A DNA stretch of 63,412 nucleotides from Alphaproteobacteria bacterium (GCA_024280895.1 JAJRPI010000003.1:1-63412), one strand, 5' to 3'; positions 26,824 to 35,402 are shown, counted from the stretch's first letter. Translations and numbers: made by a program. The notes: generated from the sequence alone by a model not told the origin.

Positions 26824-28192
26824 GCGTTCCTATATGGCCAGACAACTGCGTCGCACACAATCTTACTTGAAGAATGTGCTACCTGACTTGATGCCTAAAC
26901 GGCTGTTTCCGCGCACCTTGATTATCATTGCTGCGCCGCTGGTATTGCTACAATCAATCCTGGCGTTCGTATCCATGGAACGCCATTGGCAACTGGTGAC
27001 GGCCCGCCTCTCGGAGGTGGCAGCCAAAGACATTGCCGCGCTGATCAAGATTCATGAAGACAAACCGAGCCATATTAGCAATCATAAACTGACCATCGAG
27101 ACCGCCAAGACACTTGGATTCTCGCTCGATTTCCAACAAAGCGGCCCCTTCCCAGCAACCCCGCCACGCCCCATGTTCGATATTCTGGACAGTATCTTTC
27201 GCGATGCCATCAAAACCAGTATTGAGCAACCGCACTGGGTCAATACGCAAGCCCCTGACAAGATGGTAGAGATCCGCATAAAACTTGATCACAATACGGC
27301 CCGCCTGTTCGTCCAGCGCAAACAGGTTTACGCTTCCAACAGCCATATTTTCATAGTCTGGATGGTGGGATCTTCCATCATCTTATTGCTCATTGCTGTA
27401 CTATTTTTACGCAATCAGATCAGACCTATCTTGCAATTGTCTGAAGCGGCCGAGCGGTTTGGCAAGGGACTGCCTCCCTTGCAAGAAATTCATCCTCACG
27501 GCGCTCTGGAAATCCGTCAGGCGTCACAAGCATTTTTGTTAATGCGTAATCGCATCGAACGCCATGTGGAACAAAGAACGACTATGCTGGCAGGCGTCTC
27601 CCATGATTTACGCACCATTTTGACCCGCTTTAAACTGGAACTTGCCCTGACAGAGGACAGCCCGGAAATCACTGCCATGCGCAAGGATGTTGACGAGATG
27701 CAAGACATGGTCAATGCCTACATGGATTTTGCCAAGGGCGAAGGCAACGAACAAACCAAACCGACCGACATCGATAAATTACTCAAGGAGGTCGCCGATG
27801 AAATGATTCGCAGTCATAAATCCGTCGACTTACAAACCCATCTCAACGGCACTGACCTCGCCTTGAGGCCAGCCGCCTTCAAGCGAGCCGTCACGAACCT
27901 CGTCGCCAACGCCGCGCGCTACGCCACCTCAGTCAAACTATCAAGCACCTTTACCGCCAAACAAATGCTCATTCATATCGATGATAATGGCCCGGGAATT
28001 CCACTGGCAAAACGGGATGAAGTTTTCCAGCCTTTCGTGCGCCTTGACGATGCCCGTACCCAGTATGAAGGGGCCAATACCGGCCTTGGCTTGTCAATCG
28101 CGCGCGATATCGTCCATAGTCATGGCGGTGAAATCCGTCTCGATGACAGCCCCCTTGGCGGCCTCAAAGCCACCATCTCGATACCGCTCTAA
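26816..28192 (+). CDS. EnvZ-like sensor histidine kinase
   Basis: This protein of about 458 aa has two membrane segments (TLIIIAAPLVLLQSILAFVS and FIVWMVGSSIILLLIAVLFL) flanking a periplasmic region of about 140 residues. HAMP, dimerisation and ATPase domains follow: the H-box is AGVSHDLRTILTRFKLELAL, the N-box NLVANAARYA, and the G-boxes DDNGPGIPLAK and GANTGLGLSIARDIV. The ATG at 26816 overlaps the response regulator stop (ATGAGTAA). It phosphorylates the cognate regulator upstream. The stop is followed after 18 nt by three tandem four-hairpin repeats. Confidence 0.93.
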   Translation: MSKRSYMARQLRRTQSYLKNVLPDLMPKRLFPRTLIIIAAPLVLLQSILAFVSMERHWQLVTARLSEVAAKDIAALIKIHEDKPSHISNHKLTIETAKTLGFSLDFQQSGPFPATPPRPMFDILDSIFRDAIKTSIEQPHWVNTQAPDKMVEIRIKLDHNTARLFVQRKQVYASNSHIFIVWMVGSSIILLLIAVLFLRNQIRPILQLSEAAERFGKGLPPLQEIHPHGALEIRQASQAFLLMRNRIERHVEQRTTMLAGVSHDLRTILTRFKLELALTEDSPEITAMRKDVDEMQDMVNAYMDFAKGEGNEQTKPTDIDKLLKEVADEMIRSHKSVDLQTHLNGTDLALRPAAFKRAVTNLVANAARYATSVKLSSTFTAKQMLIHIDDNGPGIPLAKRDEVFQPFVRLDDARTQYEGANTGLGLSIARDIVHSHGGEIRLDDSPLGGLKATISIPL

Positions 28193-28210
28193 AATATCTC
28201 GCATTGTTAT

Positions 28211-28310
28211 ATCTCACGGCTATTCGCGCTTACGCGCGGCCTCCGCTGGGGCGGGCAAGCCCGGCGGCCAGTCGGCCTTGCCTCCCTACCAGTCGGTGTT
28301 CTCTCCCTTT
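28211..28310 (+). repeat. four-hairpin 3'-end repeat, copy 2 (tandem unit 1)
   Basis: This is the first of three direct units with a 100-bp period, starting 18 nt after the histidine kinase stop. Stems are CGCGC-TTAC-GCGCG, CGGGC-AA-GCCCG, GGCC-AGTC-GGCC and ACC-AGTC-GGT, with a GTTCTCTC tail. Confidence 0.9.
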
Positions 28311-28410
28311 ATCTCACGGCTGGTTCCGCCTTCGGCGGGCCTCCGATAGGCGCGCAATGCGCGGCGGCCAGTCGGCCTTGCCTCCCTACCGGTCGGTGTT
28401 CTCTCCCTTT
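28311..28410 (+). repeat. four-hairpin 3'-end repeat, copy 3 (tandem unit 2)
   Basis: Second direct unit. Stems are CCGCC-TTC-GGCGG, CGCGC-AAT-GCGCG, GGCC-AGTC-GGCC and ACC-GGTC-GGT. Hairpins 1 and 2 differ from unit 1 on both sides of each stem, so pairing is kept. Confidence 0.9.
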
Positions 28411-28509
28411 ATCTCACGGCTGGTTCCGCCTTCGGCGGGCCTCCGATAGGCGCGCAATGCGCGGCGGCCAGTCGGCCTTGCCTCTCCCTACCGGTCGGTG
28501 TTCTTTACC
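28411..28509 (+). repeat. four-hairpin 3'-end repeat, copy 4 (tandem unit 3)
   Basis: Third direct unit. It is nearly identical to unit 2 apart from a 2-bp insertion (CCTCTCCCTA) before the fourth hairpin, which suggests recent local duplication. It ends in GTTCTTT. Confidence 0.9.
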
Positions 28510-28530
28510 ACTTGACTGATGTTTTTTTTG

Positions 28531-28625
28531 CAAAGAAATTCCGATGTACTCATCGGCAAGCGTGACTACGCGCCGCGCATTGCGCGCGCCAGCGCAGGCC
28601 GCGCGCTAGCGCGAATAGCCGTGAG
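28531..28625 (-). repeat. four-hairpin 3'-end repeat, copy 5 (after csaA)
   Basis: This copy is inverted relative to the preceding three units and begins 2 nt after the stop of the minus-strand csaA gene. Stems on the minus strand are CGCGC-TAGC-GCGCG, CGCGC-AAT-GCGCG, GCGT-AGTC-ACGC and CCGATG-AGTA-CATCGG. The third stem differs from GGCC/GGCC on both sides. Confidence 0.9.
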
Positions 28626-28627
28626 CT

Positions 28628-28984
28628 CTAAAAAAGCCTTGCACCATTTTCCAGTTTTTGATCGGCTTTGAGTAACACCACTTCGCCCTCTTTATCGGGA
28701 AAGCCAAGGGTCAGGACCTCTGACATGAAAGGACCTATCTGTCGGGGAGGAAAATTGACGACCGCGGCGACCTGCCGGCCGATCAGCTTGTCTGGCGTAT
28801 AATGTTTGGCGATCTGGGCAGAGGTCTTTTTGATGCCAATCTCTTCGCCAAAATCAATCCATAATTTCAACGCCGGTTTCCGCGCCTCGGGAAAAGGCTT
28901 TGCATCAACTACCGTGCCCAAGCGGATATCAACACGCATAAAATCATCAAAAGTGATTTGCGGGTCCTCGTCTCGCTGGATCAT
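28628..28984 (-). CDS. csaA: CsaA-type tRNA-binding domain protein / secretion chaperone-like
   Basis: This protein of about 118 aa consists of one OB-fold tRNA-binding domain like Trbp111 and CsaA: FDDFMRVDIRLGTVVDAKPF, PALKLWIDFGEEIG, KKTSAQIAKHY, RQVAAVVNFPPRQIGPFMSE and VLTLGF. It forms dimers in characterised members, binds tRNA, and has chaperone-like activity in Bacillus. The ATG at 28984 has AAGGAG 8 nt upstream. The frame also allows a GTG three codons earlier. A four-hairpin repeat starts 2 nt after its stop. Confidence 0.9.
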   Translation of the reverse strand: MIQRDEDPQITFDDFMRVDIRLGTVVDAKPFPEARKPALKLWIDFGEEIGIKKTSAQIAKHYTPDKLIGRQVAAVVNFPPRQIGPFMSEVLTLGFPDKEGEVVLLKADQKLENGARLF

Positions 28985-28996
28985 CTTCCACACTCC

Positions 28997-29286
28997 TTAT
29001 GCCAAATCTGAAAAAACCGTCAATACCATCTCGACCGCCTCATCGCGCAAAGGAATGAGGGCCTGATATTGTTCCCCATGATACCAGTCCTCTGCCGCGC
29101 GCCTGTCTGGAAAACGCACGATGCCCACGGCATCAAAATCGGCCGCTCCCGCGAGAACCATTTCCAGCTTTCCCCGCAAGACAGGCTCACCACCATAAGC
29201 TTTAAAACTTTCTGCCGCCTTCACTAGATAGTCCTTGAATTTCTGCTCATTCCGTATCTTTACAGTTGAAACAAAAAAACCGACAT
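28997..29286 (-). pseudogene. DUF1330 family protein gene with an apparent homopolymer frameshift
   Basis: The main open frame (FKAYGGEPVLRGKLEMVLAG, AVGIVRFPDRRAAEDWY, QALIPLRDEAVEMVL) is a DUF1330 domain lacking its first strand. That strand lies upstream in the same frame (FFVSTVKIRNEQKFKDYLV) but has no start codon. A well-placed ATG (29284-29286, with GGGGAGGG upstream) is one base out of frame. A run of seven T (minus strand, 29273-29279) lies between. One extra T would give an intact protein of about 96 residues, the family's usual length. The cause may be a sequencing error, slippage or inactivation. It lies 12 bp upstream of csaA. Confidence 0.7.
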
Positions 29287-29550
29287 CACACGCCCTCCCC
29301 TGGTTTTGCCGCTCATTGACCGCTGATGTTTATCGTTCGTACAATCGCCCTGAAACAAGAGCAACAAGAATTCCAGCCAACAACGAAAAACCCGACACAG
29401 CCTCGCTCATAACACGCGCTGTATCGGGTCAATTTGTCTGCAATAACGTCATCCGTTCAGGGCTGCATAACGCCGCCGCAAACTTTATGCGACCTGTTAT
29501 AAGGCCGCTTAAATGTGCGCTACTGAATCTGTTGTAAAATCAACAGTGAA

Positions 29551-29679
29551 TTAGAAGGGGAGCCACAGATGGAGGACAGGGCTCAACAATGCGAGGGAAA
29601 ACATCCCGGCAGCAAATGTAAGAGCAATCAGGCTTTCAAGTCCAAGTCCGATAAGTGGTTCGTTGTTTGATTTATTCAT
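29551..29679 (-). CDS. small hypothetical membrane protein (42 aa)
   Basis: A good ribosome-binding site (GGAGG, about 9 nt) precedes the ATG at 29679. The product is a short polar start (MNKSNNEPLIGLGLES) followed by one hydrophobic segment (LIALTFAAGMFSLALLSPVL) and ends HLWLPF. It resembles a single-pass small protein. The frame extends upstream to 29793 but without a comparable start signal. No homologue is recognised. Confidence 0.45.
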   Translation of the reverse strand: MNKSNNEPLIGLGLESLIALTFAAGMFSLALLSPVLHLWLPF

Positions 29680-29956
29680 TGGAGTAACCTCCATTTTCAG
29701 GTTTGCCAGATGCACAAGAACATTATTCTTGAATCTAGCTTCAAGTGCATCACATAAGCTGCGTTCCGTTAGGAAGACAGCAATGCTCCCCATAGTGGGG
29801 ATGCGTTAGTCCCATCGCTTATTTCCCGATGAGCAATGGAACCAGACCCAAATGTATCACAATATTCAACTGTTTGCATGTGACAATCTGTTGCGTGGTG
29901 TTGCAACACTTTTGAAGGGATAAAATCATCATTAATTTCAAATATTTACAAGTTAT

Positions 29957-30486
29957 TCACAGCCAGCCAATCGCCTCTCTTGCGACGCCATGAACGACCT
30001 CTCCTGCCTTAATGTTGACACCATTGGTGAGGTTTTCATCCTCTTTTATCGCTTTTTCGAATCCCCTATCAGCCAATTTGACAGCAAATGGCAATGTTGC
30101 ATTATTAAGAGCCTTTGTTGAGGTTCCGGCCACAGCCCCTGGCATATTGGTCACGCAATAATGCACGACCTCATCGACTATATAAGTCCGGTCTGCATGG
30201 GTCGTTGGCCTGGATGTCACGATACATCCGCCTTGATCAATGGCAATATCAACGATGACGGAGCCGCGCTTCATACGCTTGACAAGCTACTTGGATACAA
30301 GTTTTGGCGCACTTGCCCCCGGCACCAGCACCGAGCCAAGCCCCATCATCAAAACCGATTTCAAACGCAGCAATTGTGCTCAACCACCACTTCAGGGCCT
30401 CTAGAGCTCAGCTCAAAAACGCTGATAGGGGTCAAGCCAACACGGTATTCATGATTTTTGATTTCTTTGGAAACGCCGATAAGCAT
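29957..30486 (-). pseudogene. ald: alanine dehydrogenase pseudogene (deleted and frameshifted)
   Basis: The N-terminus is clear: MLIGVSKEIKNHEYRVGLTP and EVVVEHN. A one-base insertion then shifts the frame to FEIGFDDGAWLGAGA. The sequence jumps directly to the C-terminal half (VLVPGASAPKLVSK, KRMKRGSVIVDIAIDQGG, HYCVTNMPGAVAGTST), so roughly 170-180 internal residues are missing. A TAG replaces a codon between SK and LVKRM, where homologues have Glu. The intact enzyme interconverts L-alanine and pyruvate with NAD. This copy cannot be functional. Confidence 0.92.
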
Positions 30487-30727
30487 AAAAAAACCCTTTC
30501 TAGTGCGGATACAGCGGGCCGAAGCTGTTTATTTCGCCCTGATCCCCTTTTGATCTCCTGTCAACCGTGATAGGGTCTGTGCGGTTGGTATGTAAAATAT
30601 ATAAGTGCAAGTACACGTCAGTATAATACTGAAAAGAAAGAAAAATCTTCGCTTATTCAATATCGATAACAGTAAAATGAGTAAAGCAGCACAGCGTCTG
30701 CACAGGTTCTAATGGGAGGAACGAAAT

Positions 30728-31126
30728 ATGAAAATGTTAATGATGGGCATAATGTCCGACATGATGCCCTATATGAAGTCATTTCTTTATGTAGCGAACG
30801 GACTGATCCTGATCGGTATATTGGTAATATTGTTTAACTGGAAAAGCCTTGTTTCGGGACGTGGCGGGTCTGATATGGACAATGCCGAAGAGCGCGGCCG
30901 GATCAATATTCTTGGCAAAGGTCTGCTTGGTTTTGCAGCCTTTTTCCTTGGCAGCGAAGTGATGGCCCCCATCTTGGGTATGGAAGCACCGGGCTTTGCC
31001 CTGTTTGCCAATCCAAGAGAATTTGACTTTGGTCTTTCTGTCCGCTTTTGGCAAGTTGGCTTGCTATTTCTGGTGGTTGGTCTGGTCTACTGGATGTTAT
31101 CAAGACGCTCTTCAACGACCGCCTGA
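30728..31126 (+). CDS. hypothetical membrane protein, three predicted membrane segments
   Basis: This 132-aa protein starts with a Met-rich stretch (MKMLMMGIMSDMMPYMK) that could bind metal or be part of a signal. Hydrophobic segments follow at about residues 18-38, 65-85 and 107-125. The loop between the first two is Gly/charged (GRGGSDMDNAEERGR). AGGAACGA precedes the ATG. A strong terminator follows. The family is not recognised. The AT-rich 240 bp upstream may hold its promoter. Confidence 0.6.
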   Translation: MKMLMMGIMSDMMPYMKSFLYVANGLILIGILVILFNWKSLVSGRGGSDMDNAEERGRINILGKGLLGFAAFFLGSEVMAPILGMEAPGFALFANPREFDFGLSVRFWQVGLLFLVVGLVYWMLSRRSSTTA

Positions 31127-31231
31127 CCAATCCAGCCAATTGTCTTCAGCAAGATGAAGAGGCGTTGAGAAGTTTTTGCAGCAATTGCCCTTCTCCAATG
31201 TCTTCGAGCTTAAAAAAATAATGCAAAATAA

Positions 31232-31266
31232 AAAACGCCCCCGGGATTTTATCCTGGGGGCGTTTT
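31232..31266. terminator. strong bidirectional intrinsic terminator
   Basis: AAAACGCCCCC and GGGGGCGTTTT form an 11-bp stem that continues through GGAT/ATCC, with A/T runs on both outer sides. It separates the convergent membrane protein gene (+) and small exported protein gene (-). Confidence 0.9.
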
Positions 31267-31302
31267 CAATTTAGAGCTTTCGCATCAAATGCGAAAATTC
31301 TT

Positions 31303-31659
31303 TTATTTCTTGCGCATGAAAGTACCAGAAGCTTTGGCACCATCGTCAGTTGCGCCAGTCATGACAACTTTGTCATCACCGTCGAACTTCATCATTGCAT
31401 TGTATGTTTTGCCGTCTGCAGGATGCTTGATGCGACCAACATGGGCGCCATCTTTCATTACCATTTTGGATTCAACCATTTCCATGCCAACATTGCTTGG
31501 ACCTGAATCTACTTTACAGCTGAGACCATGAGCGCCGCCTTCAGCACATGTGATCTGATAGCCGTTCCAAGTCCATGTACCAACCATTGAGGCGGCCATT
31601 GCGGAACTTGCAAAACCAAGTGCGATAACACCAACAGTAGCGGCGATAATTTTTTTCAT
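31303..31659 (-). CDS. small exported protein, DUF2147-like
   Basis: This 118-aa protein has a classical signal peptide (VIALGFASSAMAA, cleavage around residue 22). The mature part is a small beta-rich domain: MVGTWTWNGYQITCAEGG, IKHPADGKTYNAMMKFDGDD and ASGTFMRKK. This resembles DUF2147, which has GTW at its start and a G-R-I-x-D/H-P-x-D/A-G-K-T-Y core. Two cysteines could form a disulfide. The function is unknown. The 351 bp upstream (31660-32010) are AT-rich and show no gene. Confidence 0.7.
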   Translation of the reverse strand: MKKIIAATVGVIALGFASSAMAASMVGTWTWNGYQITCAEGGAHGLSCKVDSGPSNVGMEMVESKMVMKDGAHVGRIKHPADGKTYNAMMKFDGDDKVVMTGATDDGAKASGTFMRKK

Positions 31660-32010
31660 GTAGACATCTCCCTCTCTAAAAAAGATATATTGTTTTAATT
31701 TCGGTCACTTGAAAACGGACAATATGACAAGTGCGACTCGATAGCGAAATTCCACACACCCCGCGAGCCCTAAAGCCCAACGAATCAATGGAATTCAACT
31801 CCCAATCTAATGACTTTCATTTGTGTCTATTTTCAGGTCCCCGCGACGCCCTAACCCTCGAAGGATCAGGTTGACCTCTCATGTTCGGTCTGCCTGCTAC
31901 TATATGGTTAACGAACAGTAAATGCAAATAAATGCTATCAACAAAATAACATTTAAATTGTTTTTAAATTTTATTGTGTGTAATCAAGTTTTTAGATTAA
32001 ACCATAATAT

Positions 32011-32724
32011 TCAAATATATGTATATAGTCTTTGACGTATCTCGGGAAGATCTTGCTCTTTCATTTCAATATAATATTTATGCAAAAAATATCCCGTCAA
32101 TTTCAAACCAGATTTAATATCAGTGTGGCTAATTTCTGACTGGTTGCTGTTGATAAGAAAAGAAGGCAAAGGCAATAACCGATCATGATAAGGCTCCCCT
32201 GCCTGACGTGAAACAGCTCTTAGTGAGCGCGGCGATACATAAATCAACTCTTCGGCCGAGCCGGTTGCAGCGCAACTCGTCAAATCGAGACCAAAACCAA
32301 GCTCTCCCAGCAGCCCTAGTTCCCACATGACAAGCATCGGTTGCCAAAGCTCTTCCCCCGCCAAAGCAGCGATCAAAATTTCGGTCGCGTCAAACAGACC
32401 AGGATGAGGTTCACGCTCGGCGACCTGCCCGGCAAGCACGCAAACCGATTGCAGCGCGAGCAATTTTGCCGCGTCATCCATGACAAGAGCGCTGCGCAAT
32501 TTTTCAGGTTCAAGAATATACATGCCAAGATGCTCCGGCAATCGCGCTTTCCAATCCGCTCCCACAAGATTGCCCAATTGTAAAACCGGACGATGGCGTT
32601 TTGAGCGCCCTCCGCGCACCATGCCGCTATGGCGCCCATGATCGCGCGTCAACAAATCGACGATCACGCTCGTTTCGCCATGACGTCGCGTAGAAATGAT
32701 GATGCCGCTATCACTCCATTGCAT
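32011..32724 (-). CDS. recO: DNA repair protein RecO
   Basis: This 237-aa protein has the N-terminal OB-fold (MQWSDSGIIISTRRHGETSV, GGRSKRHRPVLQLGN) and a helical C-terminal domain with CAATGS and VSPRSLRAVSRQAGEP. It loads RecA on single-stranded DNA with RecR in the RecF pathway. It is the last gene of the lepB-rnc-era-recO series, with a 175-bp gap after era. The final residues (IRQRLYTYI) run into AT-rich sequence. Confidence 0.93.
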   Translation of the reverse strand: MQWSDSGIIISTRRHGETSVIVDLLTRDHGRHSGMVRGGRSKRHRPVLQLGNLVGADWKARLPEHLGMYILEPEKLRSALVMDDAAKLLALQSVCVLAGQVAEREPHPGLFDATEILIAALAGEELWQPMLVMWELGLLGELGFGLDLTSCAATGSAEELIYVSPRSLRAVSRQAGEPYHDRLLPLPSFLINSNQSEISHTDIKSGLKLTGYFLHKYYIEMKEQDLPEIRQRLYTYI

Positions 32725-32899
32725 GGCTGTATCCTTTGCCCAGCTGAAGAAAATGCCCCTTCGGGCAGAACGCTTGCGCAGCGGGCGGCAAAGGACCAGC
32801 CCCTTGCATCCCTATTTTAAATATGGGGTCTGGGGACTAGTCCCCAGTGCAAGCTGCAAAGCTGCCTGTCCGGCGAGGACATTCTTCTCCATAGCCCTT

Positions 32900-33811
32900 C
32901 TATTCCTTCGGGAAATCAAGACCGATGCCGCGATAGCGCTCTGGATCATCACCCCAGTTTTCACGTACCTTGACGAACAAGAACAGATGCACCGGCATGT
33001 CGAGGATTTCTGCCAGCTCGCGGCGGCTTTCCTGAGAGATTGCCTTGATCGAGCGCCCTCCCTTGCCCAAAACGATCATTTTTTGACTATCGCGTTCCAC
33101 AAAAATGGTCTGTTCGATACGCACCGAACCATTATCAAGATTTTTCCATTCTGTGGTTTCCACGGTCGAGGCATAAGGCAATTCCTGATGCAGCCGCAAA
33201 TAGATTTTTTCACGGGTAATCTCGGCGGCGGTCAACATCATGGGCGCATCGACAAGCTGATCTTCTGGAAAATGCCACGGCCCCACCGGCATTTTTTCAA
33301 CCAGCCAGTTTTTAAGATCCATGATCCCGTGACCACGCAGGGCAGAAATCATGAAAGTCTCATCGAACGATACCAGCTCGGAAATCTGTTTCGTGAGGGC
33401 CAACAGCGTATCTTTGCCGGTTTTATCAATCTTGTTGAGCACCAGTGCCTTGAGGCCATTGAGATCTTTCATACCCTTCAAGATGCGTTCGACATCAGCA
33501 CTTAGACCGCGCTCCACATCCACCATACATAAAATGACATCACCCTCGCGCGCGCCGGACCAAGCGGCGTCCACCATGGCCCGATCCAGACGACGGCGCG
33601 GTGTAAATATGCCGGGCGTATCCACGAGCACAACCTGCACATTGCCCTCCATCAAGATACCGCGCAAACGCGCTCTTGTGGTTTGCACCTTGTGAGTGAC
33701 GATCGACACCTTGGCGCCAACGAGATGATTGGTAAGGGTGGATTTGCCGGCATTGGGTGCGCCGATCAGTGTGGCAAAGCCGCAGCGGCGTTGCTCTGAT
33801 TTATTAGTCAT
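32900..33811 (-). CDS. era: GTPase Era
   Basis: This GTPase of about 303 aa is required for 16S rRNA maturation and 30S assembly. GTPase motifs are GAPNAGKST (G1), DTPG (G3) and NKIDK (G4). A KH RNA-binding domain (KMIVLGKGGRSIKAISQESR and LFLFVKVRENWGDDP) follows. The ATG at 33811 sits inside the end of rnc (ATGACTAA, 8-bp overlap), so translation of the two is probably coupled. A GTG-free in-frame extension to 33841 is less likely. Confidence 0.96.
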   Translation of the reverse strand: MTNKSEQRRCGFATLIGAPNAGKSTLTNHLVGAKVSIVTHKVQTTRARLRGILMEGNVQVVLVDTPGIFTPRRRLDRAMVDAAWSGAREGDVILCMVDVERGLSADVERILKGMKDLNGLKALVLNKIDKTGKDTLLALTKQISELVSFDETFMISALRGHGIMDLKNWLVEKMPVGPWHFPEDQLVDAPMMLTAAEITREKIYLRLHQELPYASTVETTEWKNLDNGSVRIEQTIFVERDSQKMIVLGKGGRSIKAISQESRRELAEILDMPVHLFLFVKVRENWGDDPERYRGIGLDFPKE

Positions 33812-34502
33812 AGACCTGGTTCTCTTTCCATACACCCTCACGGATCAATAATGCGGCCGCAGCTTCTCGTTCTGCCAGACGCTTTGAATTGCCTTGTCCG
33901 GTTTGCGGCGCAATCCGCTCGACAACGACCTGCATGACAAATACCGGCTCATGATCTGGGCCAGAGCGCGAGACTTCCACATAGCGCGGTAATTTTAAAT
34001 GATTTCCCTGTGCCCATTCCTGCAAAGCAGTTTTGGGATCAATGGGTATTTCATCGGCGTTTAATAGCAGCGGGCGCCAGAAACGCAATATTAATTCTTT
34101 GGCTGGAACAAAGCCCCCATCAATAAACACTGCGCCAAGCACCGCTTCACAAGCATCGCCCAGAATATTGATGTTGCGGGTACCCCCAGCAGTTTTCTCC
34201 GACTGGCTCAATATAAGGTGATTACCAAGATCCATATTATTGGAAACCAGAGCGCAGGTTTCTTTGCGGACCAAGCGATTAAAACGCCGCGCCAGCTCTC
34301 CTTCGGGCGCCAACGGGAATTCCGCATAGAGTAATTCTGCGATACTGAGACCGAGCACACGGTCACCAAGAAACTCCAGCCGTTCATTATCTTCGGACTG
34401 GCGCTTTTTTTCGCGAGCACTGGCATGGATAACAGCTTTTTCAAGCAAAGCTCGGTCTTCGAACGTATAGCCGATTTTTTCCTGGAGTAGTGTCAGTCCC
34501 AT
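33804..34502 (-). CDS. rnc: ribonuclease III
   Basis: This enzyme of about 232 aa cleaves double-stranded RNA in rRNA and mRNA processing. It has the RNase III signature NERLEFLGDRVLGLSIAELL and the second catalytic acidic region (GDACEAVLGAVFIDGG). A C-terminal dsRNA-binding domain follows (KTALQEWAQGNHLKLPRY, and SKRLAEREAAAALLI). The start at ATG 34502 is chosen; a TTG four codons upstream is possible and neither has a strong ribosome-binding site. It lies between lepB and era, the common alphaproteobacterial order. Confidence 0.95.
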   Translation of the reverse strand: MGLTLLQEKIGYTFEDRALLEKAVIHASAREKKRQSEDNERLEFLGDRVLGLSIAELLYAEFPLAPEGELARRFNRLVRKETCALVSNNMDLGNHLILSQSEKTAGGTRNINILGDACEAVLGAVFIDGGFVPAKELILRFWRPLLLNADEIPIDPKTALQEWAQGNHLKLPRYVEVSRSGPDHEPVFVMQVVVERIAPQTGQGNSKRLAEREAAAALLIREGVWKENQVYD

Positions 34503-34583
34503 AGGAGCGTCCAAAGCTTTTTGTAATCAAATAATCTTGTTTCCACACTCATATCAGATACTTAACTCAGATAACACCCTTCA

Positions 34584-35342
34584 TTACCTGACCGCAGAAA
34601 AAATGCGCGACCAGCGAATGTCGGAAGGCCAGTTCCAGATCTTCAACCAGCTACCCGCCTCATCGACAGAAAAGAACAAGCGATCAGCACGACCCACAAA
34701 ATTAACCAGCGGCACCGGCCCGACCATATTGCCAACGCGGCTATCGGTTGAATTGTCTCGATTATCACCCATCATGAAAAAATGCCCCGCAGGCACCTTG
34801 TAAACCGGCGTCGTGTCGAGCGGGCCAGTACGAAGTTCATCAAGCACAAAGTATTTCACCCCATTGGGAAGTGTTTCTTGATAGCGAGGGATGGGCCGCT
34901 TAATACCACGGCGGTCGCGGCCAAGGAAATCCTTGACCCTTTTCTTTGGGACAAAAACCCCATTAATATGCAAAACGCCATCAATCATCTGGATTTCGTC
35001 GCCGGGCAAGCCGATCACCCGCTTGATATAATCCTCTCCCGTATAAGGGTTTTTGAACACAGCCACATCGCCGCGCTTTGGATCACTGCTCCAGATCCGC
35101 CCCGAAAACAGCTCTGGACTAAAGGGCAAGGAATGACGGGAATAACCATAGCTGAATTTTGAAACGAACAGATAGTCGCCAACCAGCAAGGTTTCCTTCA
35201 TGGAACCCGAGGGGATATTGAAGGGCTGAAACAAGAATATGCGGATCAATAACGCAAGGATAAGAGCGTGGATGACAATACGCACCGTATCCCATAGCTC
35301 GCTCGTTTGTTTCTCGGTACCTGCGGTTTCATTCATCGCCAT
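34584..35342 (-). CDS. lepB: signal peptidase I (copy 1)
   Basis: This 252-aa inner-membrane protease removes signal peptides. A membrane anchor (VIHALILALLIRIFLFQPF) leads into the catalytic Ser motif NIPSGSMKETLLVGDYLFVS. The Lys motif is DYIKRVIGLPGDEI, followed by GDNRDNSTDSR. It is the downstream member of a tandem pair. The two copies share their core motifs but differ clearly elsewhere, so the duplication is not recent. Confidence 0.94.
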   Translation of the reverse strand: MAMNETAGTEKQTSELWDTVRIVIHALILALLIRIFLFQPFNIPSGSMKETLLVGDYLFVSKFSYGYSRHSLPFSPELFSGRIWSSDPKRGDVAVFKNPYTGEDYIKRVIGLPGDEIQMIDGVLHINGVFVPKKRVKDFLGRDRRGIKRPIPRYQETLPNGVKYFVLDELRTGPLDTTPVYKVPAGHFFMMGDNRDNSTDSRVGNMVGPVPLVNFVGRADRLFFSVDEAGSWLKIWNWPSDIRWSRIFSAVR

Positions 35343-35402
35343 ATAGTCTGCCTCCCAGAGCCAAGCCCATTTTATTGTTATTATTGCCTATGACCGATGC
35401 AG

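Noticed and set aside
28211-28625. Regular 100-bp repeats considered as a CRISPR array
   Set aside because: The whole period is repeat with no unique spacers, the units contain several hairpins, and no cas gene is near.
29235-29537. 100-codon plus-strand ORF opposite the DUF1330 start region
   Set aside because: No ribosome-binding site, no recognisable protein pattern, and it overlaps the upstream end of the minus-strand gene.
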